Source of the DNA: Liquorilactobacillus ghanensis DSM 18630
GTDB taxonomy: Bacteria; Bacillota; Bacilli; Lactobacillales; Lactobacillaceae
Length of the DNA: 64,000 nt
Assembly (NCBI RefSeq): GCF_001435235.1
Contig: NZ_AZGB01000030.1
Coordinates: 62,001-126,000 of the forward strand
Direction of reading: 5' to 3'
Shown here in pieces: positions 1 to 8,729 of this stretch; the stretch's first letter is position 1, and each line of letters begins with the position of its first letter. The translations under genes were made by a program, and so were the position numbers. The notes under the pieces are model-generated. The model had not been told where the DNA came from. It saw only the letters and a list, made by a program, of their open reading frames with translations, and ran no database searches.

Positions 1-2316
1 GCCGATCAGCATTTTCATCGCATTTCATTAGCGCAGGCAGATCTCATTAAACCATTGTTGAATCACGATTATGACGATAAGTTCACAGCGGTTATTGGTA
101 AACAAAATTTAGCAGAATTTTACTATTATTATTTACCAGATTGGCTTGCAGATCCTAATATTAATGTAATTCAGCCGCAATTAACGACTGCTGAGCTGCC
201 ACCTAAAGCAGAGTTTACTTTTTTATTGGATATGAGCAAACAGCAATTAACGTGTCAGGTACTAGTTGCTTATCATAACAAACAGTTGAATTTGTTGGAT
301 TCGGCTGCATCGCTTTGGTATCGTAATCGTCGTTATGAAAAAAAAGTCCAACAACAATTGCAAACTTTTTTTAGCGAAATTGATGAAGTTAACAAAAAAT
401 TTATGCTAAGTTTTTCTGATGAACAGCTGTATGATTTGTTAACGCAAGTCATACCACACTTGCAAAGCCAAGGGACGGTTAAAGTATCAGCTGCTCTTAA
501 AAATATTTCTATTATATCAGCTCCCAAAGTTACAGTTGGAGTTAAGTTGCAGGGGAATTTAGTGGACTTAAGTCTCAATAGTCAAGACTTTACGGCAGCG
601 CAATTGCAACAGATTTTTCAACAATATCAGTTAAAAAAGAAATTTTACCGTCTTCCCAATGGCAGTTTTGTTGATTTGGAAAATGAAAATCTGCAGTCAA
701 TTACCCAGCTGCAGCAAAGCTTAGACTTGCCAACAAAAAGCTTATTTACTGGCCATAATCAATTAGGGGCTAATCGCGCGTTCTTTTTAGATCAATGTTT
801 GAAAAACAATCAAGTGAATCTTGAACTAAAAACAGATCAGCAATTTCAGCAGCTGATCAAACGCTTTGAAAAGCTTGAACAGCAAAAGTTTACCTTACCG
901 AATTTGTTGCAGGCAACATTACGACCTTATCAAAAAATCGGTTATCAATGGCTGCGGACACTGGCAACAAGCTATTTTGGCGGCATTTTAGCTGATGAGA
1001 TGGGCTTGGGGAAGACAATCCAAGTAATTACATTGCTATTAGCAAATCAGCAGGAAAAATTTGTTGCGCATGCTAGTTCATTAATTGTGACGCCAGCATC
1101 GTTGGTCTACAATTGGCAAGCAGAATTAGCAAAGTTTGCGCCTAGTTTGCGCGTTAAATTAATAACTGGTACACAAAAACAGCGCCAACAGCAGCTACAA
1201 GCTTTGGCAGAAGATCCGGTTGATGTTGTTATTACCTCTTATGATTTATTAAAGCGTGATCTGGAACAATATCAGTCGTTTAATTTTGCTTTTGAAATTA
1301 TCGATGAAGCCCAATATATCAAAAATCCGCGGACTTCAGCAGCGAAAGCAGTCAAAAAGATTAAGAGTCAGGTTCGTTTTGCTTTAACCGGAACGCCGAT
1401 TGAAAATGGTTTAAGTGAGTTATGGAGTATTTTTGATTTTCTGATGCCGGGCTTTTTAGGCACATACCATGATTTTCTCAGTAGTTTTGAAAATCCGATC
1501 ATTAAAGAGCAGCAAAAATCAGTGCAACAAAAACTAAATCAGTTGGTGGCACCCTTTATTTTGCGGCGGTTAAAACGCCAAGTGCTTAAAGATCTGCCGG
1601 AAAAAATTGAACAGGTTTATTTAGTTGAAATGGAAAATAAGCAGCGAACTTTGTATCAAGCACAGACAAGTTCACTAAAAAAGCGAATCCAAAGCCAGAG
1701 TGAACAAGAAGTTAAACAGAGTAAAATTCAGATATTGGCAGGACTAACTAAGCTGCGAGAGATTTGTTGTGATCCAGCTCTGATTTTTGCTAATTATCAG
1801 CAAGTTTCGGCTAAACGTAAAGCTTGTCTGGAGTTGCTCAGTCAAGCAGTTGCAGATGAACATAAAATTTTGATTTTCTCACAGTTCACGTCATTACTGA
1901 AACTTTTAGCAAAAGATTTACAGCGGCAGGGCTGGGACTATTATGAACTTTTTGGTACGACGCCTAAAAAAGAGCGAATTGCATTAGCGAACAAATTTAA
2001 TCATGATCAGGTTCCAATATTTTTGATTTCATTAAAAGCTGGTGGTACAGGATTGAATTTAACGGGTGCCGATATGGTTATTCATTTTGATCCTTGGTGG
2101 AATATTGCTGCGCAAAATCAAGCGACTGATCGTGCACATCGAATTGGTCAACAAAACAAGGTTAATGTGTACTCCTTGATCAGTAAGAACAGTATTGAGG
2201 AAAAGGTTTTGCAGCTGCAGCAAGCCAAAAAACAGTTAGCCGATAATTTATTGAATAATCAAAAAATTACCAGTGGATCATTAACAAAACAGGATTTGTT
2301 ACAGATTTTGCAGTAA
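1..2316 (+). CDS. SNF2-family DNA helicase/ATPase, 5' end outside window
   Basis: The reading frame is open to base 1, so the start lies upstream; 771 residues are visible. An internal TTG at 55 is only the first possible start inside the window. The SNF2 core is complete: Walker A in DEMGLGKT near visible residue 332, the DEAQ form of the DEAH box near 435, LTGTPIENGLSELW (motif III area), and the C-terminal helicase lobe with GGTGLNL and DRAHRIGQ near 680-715. Bacterial relatives usually carry an N-terminal SWIM zinc-finger domain, which would lie upstream here. Such proteins are DNA-dependent translocases that remodel protein-DNA or polymerase-DNA complexes in the cytoplasm. Family assignment is certain; the cellular role is not known from the sequence. 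Confidence 0.93.
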   Translation, partial: ADQHFHRISLAQADLIKPLLNHDYDDKFTAVIGKQNLAEFYYYYLPDWLADPNINVIQPQLTTAELPPKAEFTFLLDMSKQQLTCQVLVAYHNKQLNLLDSAASLWYRNRRYEKKVQQQLQTFFSEIDEVNKKFMLSFSDEQLYDLLTQVIPHLQSQGTVKVSAALKNISIISAPKVTVGVKLQGNLVDLSLNSQDFTAAQLQQIFQQYQLKKKFYRLPNGSFVDLENENLQSITQLQQSLDLPTKSLFTGHNQLGANRAFFLDQCLKNNQVNLELKTDQQFQQLIKRFEKLEQQKFTLPNLLQATLRPYQKIGYQWLRTLATSYFGGILADEMGLGKTIQVITLLLANQQEKFVAHASSLIVTPASLVYNWQAELAKFAPSLRVKLITGTQKQRQQQLQALAEDPVDVVITSYDLLKRDLEQYQSFNFAFEIIDEAQYIKNPRTSAAKAVKKIKSQVRFALTGTPIENGLSELWSIFDFLMPGFLGTYHDFLSSFENPIIKEQQKSVQQKLNQLVAPFILRRLKRQVLKDLPEKIEQVYLVEMENKQRTLYQAQTSSLKKRIQSQSEQEVKQSKIQILAGLTKLREICCDPALIFANYQQVSAKRKACLELLSQAVADEHKILIFSQFTSLLKLLAKDLQRQGWDYYELFGTTPKKERIALANKFNHDQVPIFLISLKAGGTGLNLTGADMVIHFDPWWNIAAQNQATDRAHRIGQQNKVNVYSLISKNSIEEKVLQLQQAKKQLADNLLNNQKITSGSLTKQDLLQILQ

Positions 2317-2422
2317 AAAGTTCTTAATAAGAGTATTTCATTAAGCTGTCTGTTCTAGTTTAGAGCAGGCGGCTATTTTGCTTATAAATAATTACTTACT
2401 TTAGTTTATTTTGAAAATGGTG

Positions 2423-3010
2423 TCACTCGGATTTTTCGTGGTTTTGATTCTCAGTGACGGTTAAGGCTAATTTGTTTAATGATTTTACGAAGATTTCAAT
2501 AATTTGCTGAGGTTCTTCGGGCTGTTCTTTTGCTAACCAAACATTAATGATCTGCCATAAACCACCAGTTATAAAAATTTCAAGATAGGTTATTTCAACC
2601 GGTGTACCATGCGTGCGCCAAGTTTCATCGAAAAGATGATAATTTTCAATTGCTTCTTTAGTCCAAATATCCAAGAAATAAAAACTTAAGTGATTATTGA
2701 TCAGCAGTCGAACGGTATCTTTTCTTACTAGCCAAAAATTCAAAAACAAGCGAAGACCAGCTTCAACTGATAAGGGCTGCGGCTGTTGATAAAGTACTTG
2801 ATGATATTGAGCAAGCATTTTTTTAAAGTACCATTTAATCAGACATTCTTTATTTTTAAATGACCGATAAAATGTCCGGCGATCCAGCTGGGCACGCTGC
2901 GCGATCTCAGCAATAGTTATTTTATTAAATTCTCTTTCGGTGAGTAATTCTAAAAACGCTTTCCATAGCCACTGACGTGATTGTTCGGCAATTCGTTGTT
3001 TTCCATTCAT
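2423..3010 (-). CDS. TetR/AcrR-family transcriptional regulator
   Basis: 195 residues with an N-terminal TetR helix-turn-helix at about 18-60 (ITIAEIAQRAQLDRRTFYRSF) and a helical C-terminal ligand domain without a recognisable subfamily signature. The ATG at 3010 is preceded by AGGGAGGAG at good spacing. It is divergent from the M20-like gene at 3253, and the shared 242-bp intergenic region has a dyad (3053-3080) that could be its operator, so it probably controls itself and that gene. Ligand unknown. Confidence 0.9.
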   Translation of the reverse strand: MNGKQRIAEQSRQWLWKAFLELLTEREFNKITIAEIAQRAQLDRRTFYRSFKNKECLIKWYFKKMLAQYHQVLYQQPQPLSVEAGLRLFLNFWLVRKDTVRLLINNHLSFYFLDIWTKEAIENYHLFDETWRTHGTPVEITYLEIFITGGLWQIINVWLAKEQPEEPQQIIEIFVKSLNKLALTVTENQNHEKSE

Positions 3011-3052
3011 TTTTCTAATAATCTCCTCCCTAATTTTTATTATATTATTAAT

Positions 3053-3080
3053 GTGTCACAAAAACTGTAATTTGTAGCAC
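3053..3080. promoter_or_regulatory. Candidate TetR operator dyad
   Basis: Two 10-bp arms, GTGTCACAAA and TTTGTAGCAC, are inverted repeats matching at 8 of 10 positions around an 8-bp spacer. They lie between the divergent TetR gene and the M20-like gene. Size and position fit a TetR-family operator, but no binding evidence exists. Confidence 0.4.
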
Positions 3081-3252
3081 TTTCTTCAAAAGTATTGCGT
3101 TTGTAGATAGGCAGCATATACTAATTTGTGAATTAAAGTTGTTTTTATGATAATGACGGCCTTACATAATTGACAGATGCCATTTTTCGACGTTACAACA
3201 CGATTTTGAGTGGATAAGGAATTAGCGGCTGCTGATATGAGGGGGATCAACG

Positions 3253-4491
3253 ATGAACGAAGTTGAAGAAATTTTACAAAAAATTATTCAGATCAGAGAT
3301 GATGGTGCCTGTGAAACCAGGGTAGCGGATTATTTGATCAGATTACTGCAAATCCATGATATAAAGACGAGGGTGATCAGGTTTTCTGGAAATTGTTCAG
3401 GTTTTATTGCTGAAATTGGGAATAATCGTGGCCCAGTATTAGCTTTTGTCGGTCATGAAGATACCACTTTATTGGATAATTCCACCGAGCAGGCAACAGT
3501 ACCTGCAAATGATTCCAAAATTGATCGTAAGATTTATGGTCAGGAGGTTGCCGGTCTGGAGGTCAGCTTGGCAGCAGCAGTTTTTGCTTTAATTGAATTG
3601 AAAGAAAAAAAAGTTCCTTTGAAAGGGAAATTTAGAGTTTATGGAACGATTGGTAATGAGAATAGTACAGTCGGCATTCGGAAAATGATTGCTGCCGGCT
3701 TAGCCAGTGATCTTGATGCCTTAGTAGTTAGCGAACCCAGCGGCATGAAAATTCAAACCTTGGCTAAAATTGCTCCCAAATTAGAAAAATTGGGAATTAT
3801 TTCCAAAAATGATGCAGTTGAATTATTAAAACGTAATCAAATAGTTGAACAGCATTTTCTAGAAAGTGCTCGGAGGGGAGCGCTATCCTATGACGTGATC
3901 AGCCAAGGAAAAGCAACCCAGAGTTCATCTTGTGTAGAAGCGAATGCAATTAATAGTTTGTTAGCTTTTATCCAAGAACAGAATACTTATTTTGAAAATC
4001 TGTCTAACCAAGAAAGTTTGATTTTGGGACCGACTACACCGGTGATAACTAAAATTTCCGGTAGTAAACAACTGCGTACTATGCCAGAAAAAGCAAAATT
4101 GAGTGTTTTTGTTCGAACGATTCCTGAGATTTCAAATGAACAGCTGATCAAACAGCTGGAACAAATAATCAAGAAAATTAATTTAAAGTTTTCGGCAAAA
4201 TTGAGTTTGAAAATCAACTTTAAACATGAACCGCTTATTTTAAGTCCCGACAGTAGAATTAGCCAAATAACCAGAAAAGTTAGTGAACAACAATTACACC
4301 AAAAATTAACTTTTATTGGAACTGCAAACGGGAAAAATGCTTCACAATTTGTAAGAACTAATCCACGATTGGATGTTTTGGTGATCGGTCCCGGTAATGC
4401 CTCTTACCAAGTAAATCAGTATGTTAACAGCAAGGTTTTTCGTAACTTTATAAAAATCTATGAAGAAGTTACAACTGAGTACTTGCAATAA
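3253..4491 (+). CDS. M20-family peptidase homologue with degenerate active site
   Basis: 412 residues with the overall ArgE/DapE/ACY1 (M20) layout: catalytic domain, lid domain near 210-300, and return to the catalytic domain. GAGGGGGA precedes the ATG. The HxD motif is kept (GHED, H68 and D70) and so are a metal-type Glu (E136) and SEPS (E161). However the metal-bridging Asp of the usual YGRGxxDMKGG motif aligns with Gly101 (YGQEVAGLEV), the general-base Glu of EE aligns with Asn135 (GNEN), the lid His aligns with Gln223 (KATQSS) and the last metal His aligns with Tyr385 (NASYQVNQYV). About 30 extra residues lie between EPSG and ARRGAL. M20 enzymes hydrolyse N-acyl or peptide bonds with two metals; this one is probably non-catalytic or altered. 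It is divergent from a TetR gene, suggesting regulated expression. Confidence 0.8.
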   Translation: MNEVEEILQKIIQIRDDGACETRVADYLIRLLQIHDIKTRVIRFSGNCSGFIAEIGNNRGPVLAFVGHEDTTLLDNSTEQATVPANDSKIDRKIYGQEVAGLEVSLAAAVFALIELKEKKVPLKGKFRVYGTIGNENSTVGIRKMIAAGLASDLDALVVSEPSGMKIQTLAKIAPKLEKLGIISKNDAVELLKRNQIVEQHFLESARRGALSYDVISQGKATQSSSCVEANAINSLLAFIQEQNTYFENLSNQESLILGPTTPVITKISGSKQLRTMPEKAKLSVFVRTIPEISNEQLIKQLEQIIKKINLKFSAKLSLKINFKHEPLILSPDSRISQITRKVSEQQLHQKLTFIGTANGKNASQFVRTNPRLDVLVIGPGNASYQVNQYVNSKVFRNFIKIYEEVTTEYLQ

Positions 4492-4549
4492 AGCAAAGTT
4501 TTTCAACTAGCTATTTTTGAGACAGGGTAGTTAAATTTAAATAAATTTC

Positions 4550-4604
4550 ATCAGGCTGCGGCAAAATCAATCTTTTGTTCAGCCTGATTTATTTACCCTT
4601 TTTT
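4550..4604 (+). terminator. Possible intrinsic terminator after the M20-like gene
   Basis: ATCAGGCTG and CAGCCTGAT form a 9-bp stem with a 21-nt loop, followed after a short gap by a T-rich stretch. The loop is long, so this is a moderate candidate. Confidence 0.45.
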
Positions 4605-4704
4605 ACTTTTCTTCTGATATTAAATTATAAAACTCTAATTTATTTTTTTGATTATGTGGTAAAATTACAATAATTTAATTTATTCAGTGGAATGGAGCTA
4701 AAAA

Positions 4705-6024
4705 ATGGATATAGATGAATTAAAAAAGACAATTGATGAGAAAACTCCTTTTTTTCAGGCACGATTAGCTGAAATGATTGAAATTCCAAGTGTAAAAGGT
4801 CCAGCCAAATCACATGCACCGTTTGGTCAAGGCCCGCGAGCAGCTTTAAACCAAGCATTAATGATTGCCCAAAGTCTTGGCTTAACGACCAAACAGTTAA
4901 ATGATCAGGTTGGTTGGGCGGAGCTTACTGGTAAAGATGAAAGTTATATTGCTGCTTTGGGTCATCTGGATGTGGTTGCCGCTCAACAAGCTGGTTGGAA
5001 GAGTGATCCGTTTAAATTAACGCTTAAAGGTGATTATATGTACGGTCGCGGTGTTTTAGACAACAAAGGACCAATCATGGGAGCCTTATTTGCGTTGGCA
5101 TTATTAAAAAAAGCAGGATTTCACCCCCGTCATTCCATTCGAATTATTTTTGGAACTGATGAAGAATCAGGTAGTGCAGATATGCAAACTTATAACTTGG
5201 TAGAGAAACCATCGATCGCCGGCTTTACACCTGATGGCAAATATCCAGTTGTTTTTGCAGAACGCGGCATGTTGCGTCTATCACTGCGGTTTAGCTTTCA
5301 GGATCAAAGCGATGCCGACTTGGCGGCTATTATGGGTGATTTTTCTCCCAGTTATCTTCCGGATAAAGCTGTTATTCAATTTACTTCTGGCGTGAACCTA
5401 ACCTATCTTGGAGAAAAGACCCCCAGCAATGCACCAGATCTGGGGAAGAATGCCTTAGCAAGTTTAGCTGAAGCTCAGCGTTTTTTGCCTGGGCAGCTCG
5501 GAGCAGCCTTTAATTGGCTATATTTAGCAGCAACTGATTCAACCGGTAATAAATTAGAAATTGCTTTTAATGGGAAAACCTCTGGCAAGCTGCAGATCAG
5601 TGTCTACGGAGTCGAGTATTTTCAAGCATCTAATCAATTACAGGTGAACTTTTCTATTCGCTATCCGATCGAGTTGTCTAAAGCACAATTACTGCAAAAC
5701 TTACAAGCACATTTGCCAGCCAATAGTAAACTAATTATCAAGACCGCAATTGCTCCGCTTTATCGTGATCCACAAATGCCAATGATTAAACAGATGCAAG
5801 CAATTTATGAAAGAGTAACCGGACTTGATGGTACACCGGTAACTACAACAGGAATTACGTATGCTCGTTTCCTGCCCAATATTGTTGCATTTGGTCCGTC
5901 ATTCCCAGGGCAACGCGGCATTGCGCACAAGGAAAATGAGTGGTTAAAAGTTTCTGATTGGCAAAAAATTATCCTGATTGAATATTTGACTTTGAAATCT
6001 TTAGCAACGATGGACTTTAACTAA
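4705..6024 (+). CDS. M20-family dipeptidase (PepV/Sapep type)
   Basis: 439 residues, in the size range of PepV-like dipeptidases. All metal and catalytic positions are visible: GHLDVV (H87, D89), YGRGVLDNKGP (D119), GTDEESGS (E153 general base, E154), TPDGKYPVVFAERG (D177) and a C-terminal GIAHKENEW His. It should hydrolyse dipeptides with an unblocked amino end in the cytoplasm. The gene lies just upstream of an OppA-type lipoprotein, which fits peptide use. It contrasts with the degenerate M20 paralogue immediately upstream. Exact substrate range cannot be read from the sequence. Confidence 0.9.
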   Translation: MDIDELKKTIDEKTPFFQARLAEMIEIPSVKGPAKSHAPFGQGPRAALNQALMIAQSLGLTTKQLNDQVGWAELTGKDESYIAALGHLDVVAAQQAGWKSDPFKLTLKGDYMYGRGVLDNKGPIMGALFALALLKKAGFHPRHSIRIIFGTDEESGSADMQTYNLVEKPSIAGFTPDGKYPVVFAERGMLRLSLRFSFQDQSDADLAAIMGDFSPSYLPDKAVIQFTSGVNLTYLGEKTPSNAPDLGKNALASLAEAQRFLPGQLGAAFNWLYLAATDSTGNKLEIAFNGKTSGKLQISVYGVEYFQASNQLQVNFSIRYPIELSKAQLLQNLQAHLPANSKLIIKTAIAPLYRDPQMPMIKQMQAIYERVTGLDGTPVTTTGITYARFLPNIVAFGPSFPGQRGIAHKENEWLKVSDWQKIILIEYLTLKSLATMDFN

Positions 6025-6051
6025 TTATTAAAAATAGATTATAAATATTCT

Positions 6052-6089
6052 TCTGAGCGCTTGCAATTAATCTAATTTTAATTTAATAT
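6052..6089 (+). promoter_or_regulatory. Promoter of the OppA-type gene with cre-like overlap
   Basis: TTGCAA (6061-6066) and TAATAT (6084-6089) are separated by 17 bp. The -35 box overlaps TCTGAGCGCTTGCA at 6052-6065, which matches the CcpA cre consensus TGWNANCGNTNWCA except at two positions. The promoter is reasonable; the cre element is tentative. Confidence 0.45.
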
Positions 6090-6135
6090 ATGAAAAGTAA
6101 ATTAGAATTTATTAATATTGTGGGGGATGAATTTT

Positions 6136-7782
6136 ATGCTGACAAAAAAGCATTTGGGAGCGTTATTAGGAACGCTGATTGTGTGTAGTGGGTTATTAGC
6201 TGCTTGTGGTAATAAAAGTTCACAGTCGAAACAAGTTTTGAATCTTGCGGTGAGTAGTGATTTAGCAACGATGGATCCATCGCATGCTTCAGATACGACT
6301 AGTATGCAGATGTTGGAAAATACTGGTGAAGGTTTCTTGCAATTGGGCAAAGACAGTAAAATCGAAAAAGAATTAGCGACGAAAATTACTACGTCAAAAG
6401 ATGGACTGACTTATACTTTTAATTTACGTAAAGATGCCAAGTGGAGTAATGGTCAACCAGTTACAGCCAAAAATTTTGTTTATGGTTGGCAAAGGACGGT
6501 TAATCCCAAGACAGCATCTGAGTATGCTTACTTGTATTCAGGAATCAAAAATGCAGATGCTATCATGAATGGTAAAAAGAATTATCAAACTTTGGGTATC
6601 AAAGCTGTAAATAAATACCAAGTCCAAGTAAACTTGGAACATCGCATCTCGTATTTCAAATTATTAATGGCGATGCCAGTCTTCTATCCGCAAAATCAAC
6701 AGGCAGTTGAAAAATATGGTTCAAAATATGGGACTAATGCGGCTAAAACCATTTCTAATGGGCCATTTGTCTTAAAGGGTTGGAAAGGGACTAACGAAAA
6801 ATGGCAATTAGCTAAAAATAAAAATTATTGGGATAAAAAGCAGGTTCATTTAACTGCGATTAATTTCCAAGTCGTTAAATCACCATCAACTGGATTAAAT
6901 CTTTTCCAAACAGGCAAATTGGATCAGACTCAATTGCTGGGCAGTCAAGTAGCCAGTGAAAAAAGTTCGAAAAATTATGTTTTGAATAAATCAGCTACTT
7001 CGGTTTATTTGCAGTTTAATTTAAAGAATCCCGCTGACAGCGACTTAAAAGCAGCGTTAAACAATGTAAATATTCGTAAGGCACTTTCGTTAACATTGGA
7101 TCGCAAACAACTGACCAACAAGGTTTTAAGTGACGGTTCATTGCCGGCTAAGGGTTTTGTTACCAGTGATTTGGCTAAAAATCCCAAAACTGGTACAGAT
7201 TTTGCTGCTGAAGCATATGTTAAGGATGGAGTCGCTTATAATAAATCAGCTGCCAAAGATTATTGGACCAAAGGATTAAAACAGCTGGGAGTTTCAAAAT
7301 TGAAAGTCAGCTTACTAAGTGACGATGATGATGCTTCCAAACAAACCGCTGAATTTGTTCAAAGTCAGTGGGAAAGCTTATTACCTGGGTTAGCTGTTGA
7401 TGTCCAAAGTGTCCCTAAAACAGTTAGAATCTCTCGCTCACAAAAAGGTAATTTTGATATTGTAATTTCCGGTTGGGGAGCTGATTTTTCGGATCCGGTG
7501 ACCTTCTTGAATTTATATCAGGCTGGTAATTCCGGTGATGCTGGCGGTTATAATAATCCTAACTATAATCAGTTGATTGACGAAATTAATAATAATCCGT
7601 CAAATAATGAATCGGTTCGCTGGGATAATATGGTTAAAGCAGAAAAAATATTGATGAACGATCAGATAACAATTCCGCTGTATCAAAAATCAAATTCATT
7701 CCTGCAAAGTAAAAAATTAAAAAATCTGATTGTAAATACAGCCGGACCTGCTCATAATTATAAGAAAGTGTATCTTAAATAA
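6136..7782 (+). CDS. Peptide ABC transporter substrate-binding lipoprotein (OppA family)
   Basis: 548 residues from the ATG at 6136, chosen because TGTGGGGG lies about 8 bases upstream; TTG 6118 and ATG 6127 would put the start inside that site. The N-terminus has Lys residues, a hydrophobic segment and the lipobox LLAAC, so the mature protein is a lipoprotein outside the membrane. The remainder is SBP family 5: NLRKDAKWSNGQPVTAKNF, FQTGKLDQ, NIRKALSLTLDR and a C-terminal GWGADFSDPVTFL. It should bind oligopeptides and deliver them to an Opp permease. No permease or ATPase genes are adjacent, so it must use one encoded elsewhere. The neighbouring dipeptidase and glycosylasparaginase suggest peptide or glycopeptide substrates. 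Confidence 0.92.
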   Translation: MLTKKHLGALLGTLIVCSGLLAACGNKSSQSKQVLNLAVSSDLATMDPSHASDTTSMQMLENTGEGFLQLGKDSKIEKELATKITTSKDGLTYTFNLRKDAKWSNGQPVTAKNFVYGWQRTVNPKTASEYAYLYSGIKNADAIMNGKKNYQTLGIKAVNKYQVQVNLEHRISYFKLLMAMPVFYPQNQQAVEKYGSKYGTNAAKTISNGPFVLKGWKGTNEKWQLAKNKNYWDKKQVHLTAINFQVVKSPSTGLNLFQTGKLDQTQLLGSQVASEKSSKNYVLNKSATSVYLQFNLKNPADSDLKAALNNVNIRKALSLTLDRKQLTNKVLSDGSLPAKGFVTSDLAKNPKTGTDFAAEAYVKDGVAYNKSAAKDYWTKGLKQLGVSKLKVSLLSDDDDASKQTAEFVQSQWESLLPGLAVDVQSVPKTVRISRSQKGNFDIVISGWGADFSDPVTFLNLYQAGNSGDAGGYNNPNYNQLIDEINNNPSNNESVRWDNMVKAEKILMNDQITIPLYQKSNSFLQSKKLKNLIVNTAGPAHNYKKVYLK

Positions 7783-7804
7783 TTAGTTACTGGAGGAGCG
7801 TAAG

Positions 7805-8701
7805 TTGAACTTTTTGTCAATTGACATCGGAGGAACAAATCTTAAATATGCATTGATCAATGAATTCGGGCAAATCATTGTTAAAGGAACAAATGCTGCT
7901 AATACTGATGATCAGGCTCAATTTTTAAGGTCATTGTATAAAATTATTGATTTGCACTGTCATGATATTCAGGGAATGGGTTTCAGCTTGCCGGGAGTTG
8001 TTGATCCGACGACAAAAAAGTTATTAGCCTCAGCACGGCTGTCATTCTTGGAAAAAAGTGATTTTTTTAATGATCTGCAGCATAAATACGGTTTGCCGGT
8101 AACGATTGAAAATGACAGCAACTGTGCCGCGTTAGCTGAGAAGTGGCAAGGACAGCTAACATCAGAGAAAAATGCAGCTATGATTGTTTTGGGGACTGGA
8201 ATTGGCTCAGCTATTTTTTTGAATGATCGTTTGATTCGAGGAAATCATTTTGCTGCCAGTGAACCAAGTTTTATGGTGATCAATCAAAGTGCTGCCGGAG
8301 TTGAAAAAACAGCTGCATTACTCTCAGCAACCGGTATGATCGAAGATATCGGCCATCATCTGCATTTACCAAACGCCAAGGATGGTCAGCGGGTATTTGC
8401 TCAGATAATGGCTGGTGAAACTTATGCTTGGACGGCATTTACCGCTTTTTGTGATCAAGTAGCGCTTTTGATTTACAATATTCAAAGCGTTTTAGATTTA
8501 AATAAATTTGTAATCGGCGGCGGAATCAGCAGTCAACCGATTTTGATCAAGCAGTTGCGGGTCTCATTTAAAAAATGGCACCAAATATCACCTTTATCTG
8601 AACGAACGCTTACGATCCCTGAAATTGTCAGTGCTAATTTTTATAATGATGCTAATCTGATTGGGGCAATTGTCCCGTTGGTAAAGATCGTTAAAAAATA
8701 A
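7805..8701 (+). CDS. ROK-family sugar kinase
   Basis: 298 residues starting at TTG 7805, supported by GGAGGAG about 7 bases upstream. The phosphate-binding DIGGTN is at residues 7-12, followed by GMGFSLPGVVDP, ENDSNCAALAE (catalytic Asp) and VLGTGIGSAIF. There is no N-terminal helix-turn-helix, so it is a kinase rather than a NagC/XylR repressor. The Cys-rich zinc motif of many ROK kinases is absent. It lies 22 bp after the OppA-type gene and just before a glycosylasparaginase, so an amino sugar such as GlcNAc is a sensible candidate substrate; this is inference from context. Confidence 0.85.
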   Translation: MNFLSIDIGGTNLKYALINEFGQIIVKGTNAANTDDQAQFLRSLYKIIDLHCHDIQGMGFSLPGVVDPTTKKLLASARLSFLEKSDFFNDLQHKYGLPVTIENDSNCAALAEKWQGQLTSEKNAAMIVLGTGIGSAIFLNDRLIRGNHFAASEPSFMVINQSAAGVEKTAALLSATGMIEDIGHHLHLPNAKDGQRVFAQIMAGETYAWTAFTAFCDQVALLIYNIQSVLDLNKFVIGGGISSQPILIKQLRVSFKKWHQISPLSERTLTIPEIVSANFYNDANLIGAIVPLVKIVKK

Positions 8702-8729
8702 GTTTTTTTAAAATGAAAGGACTTTGAGT

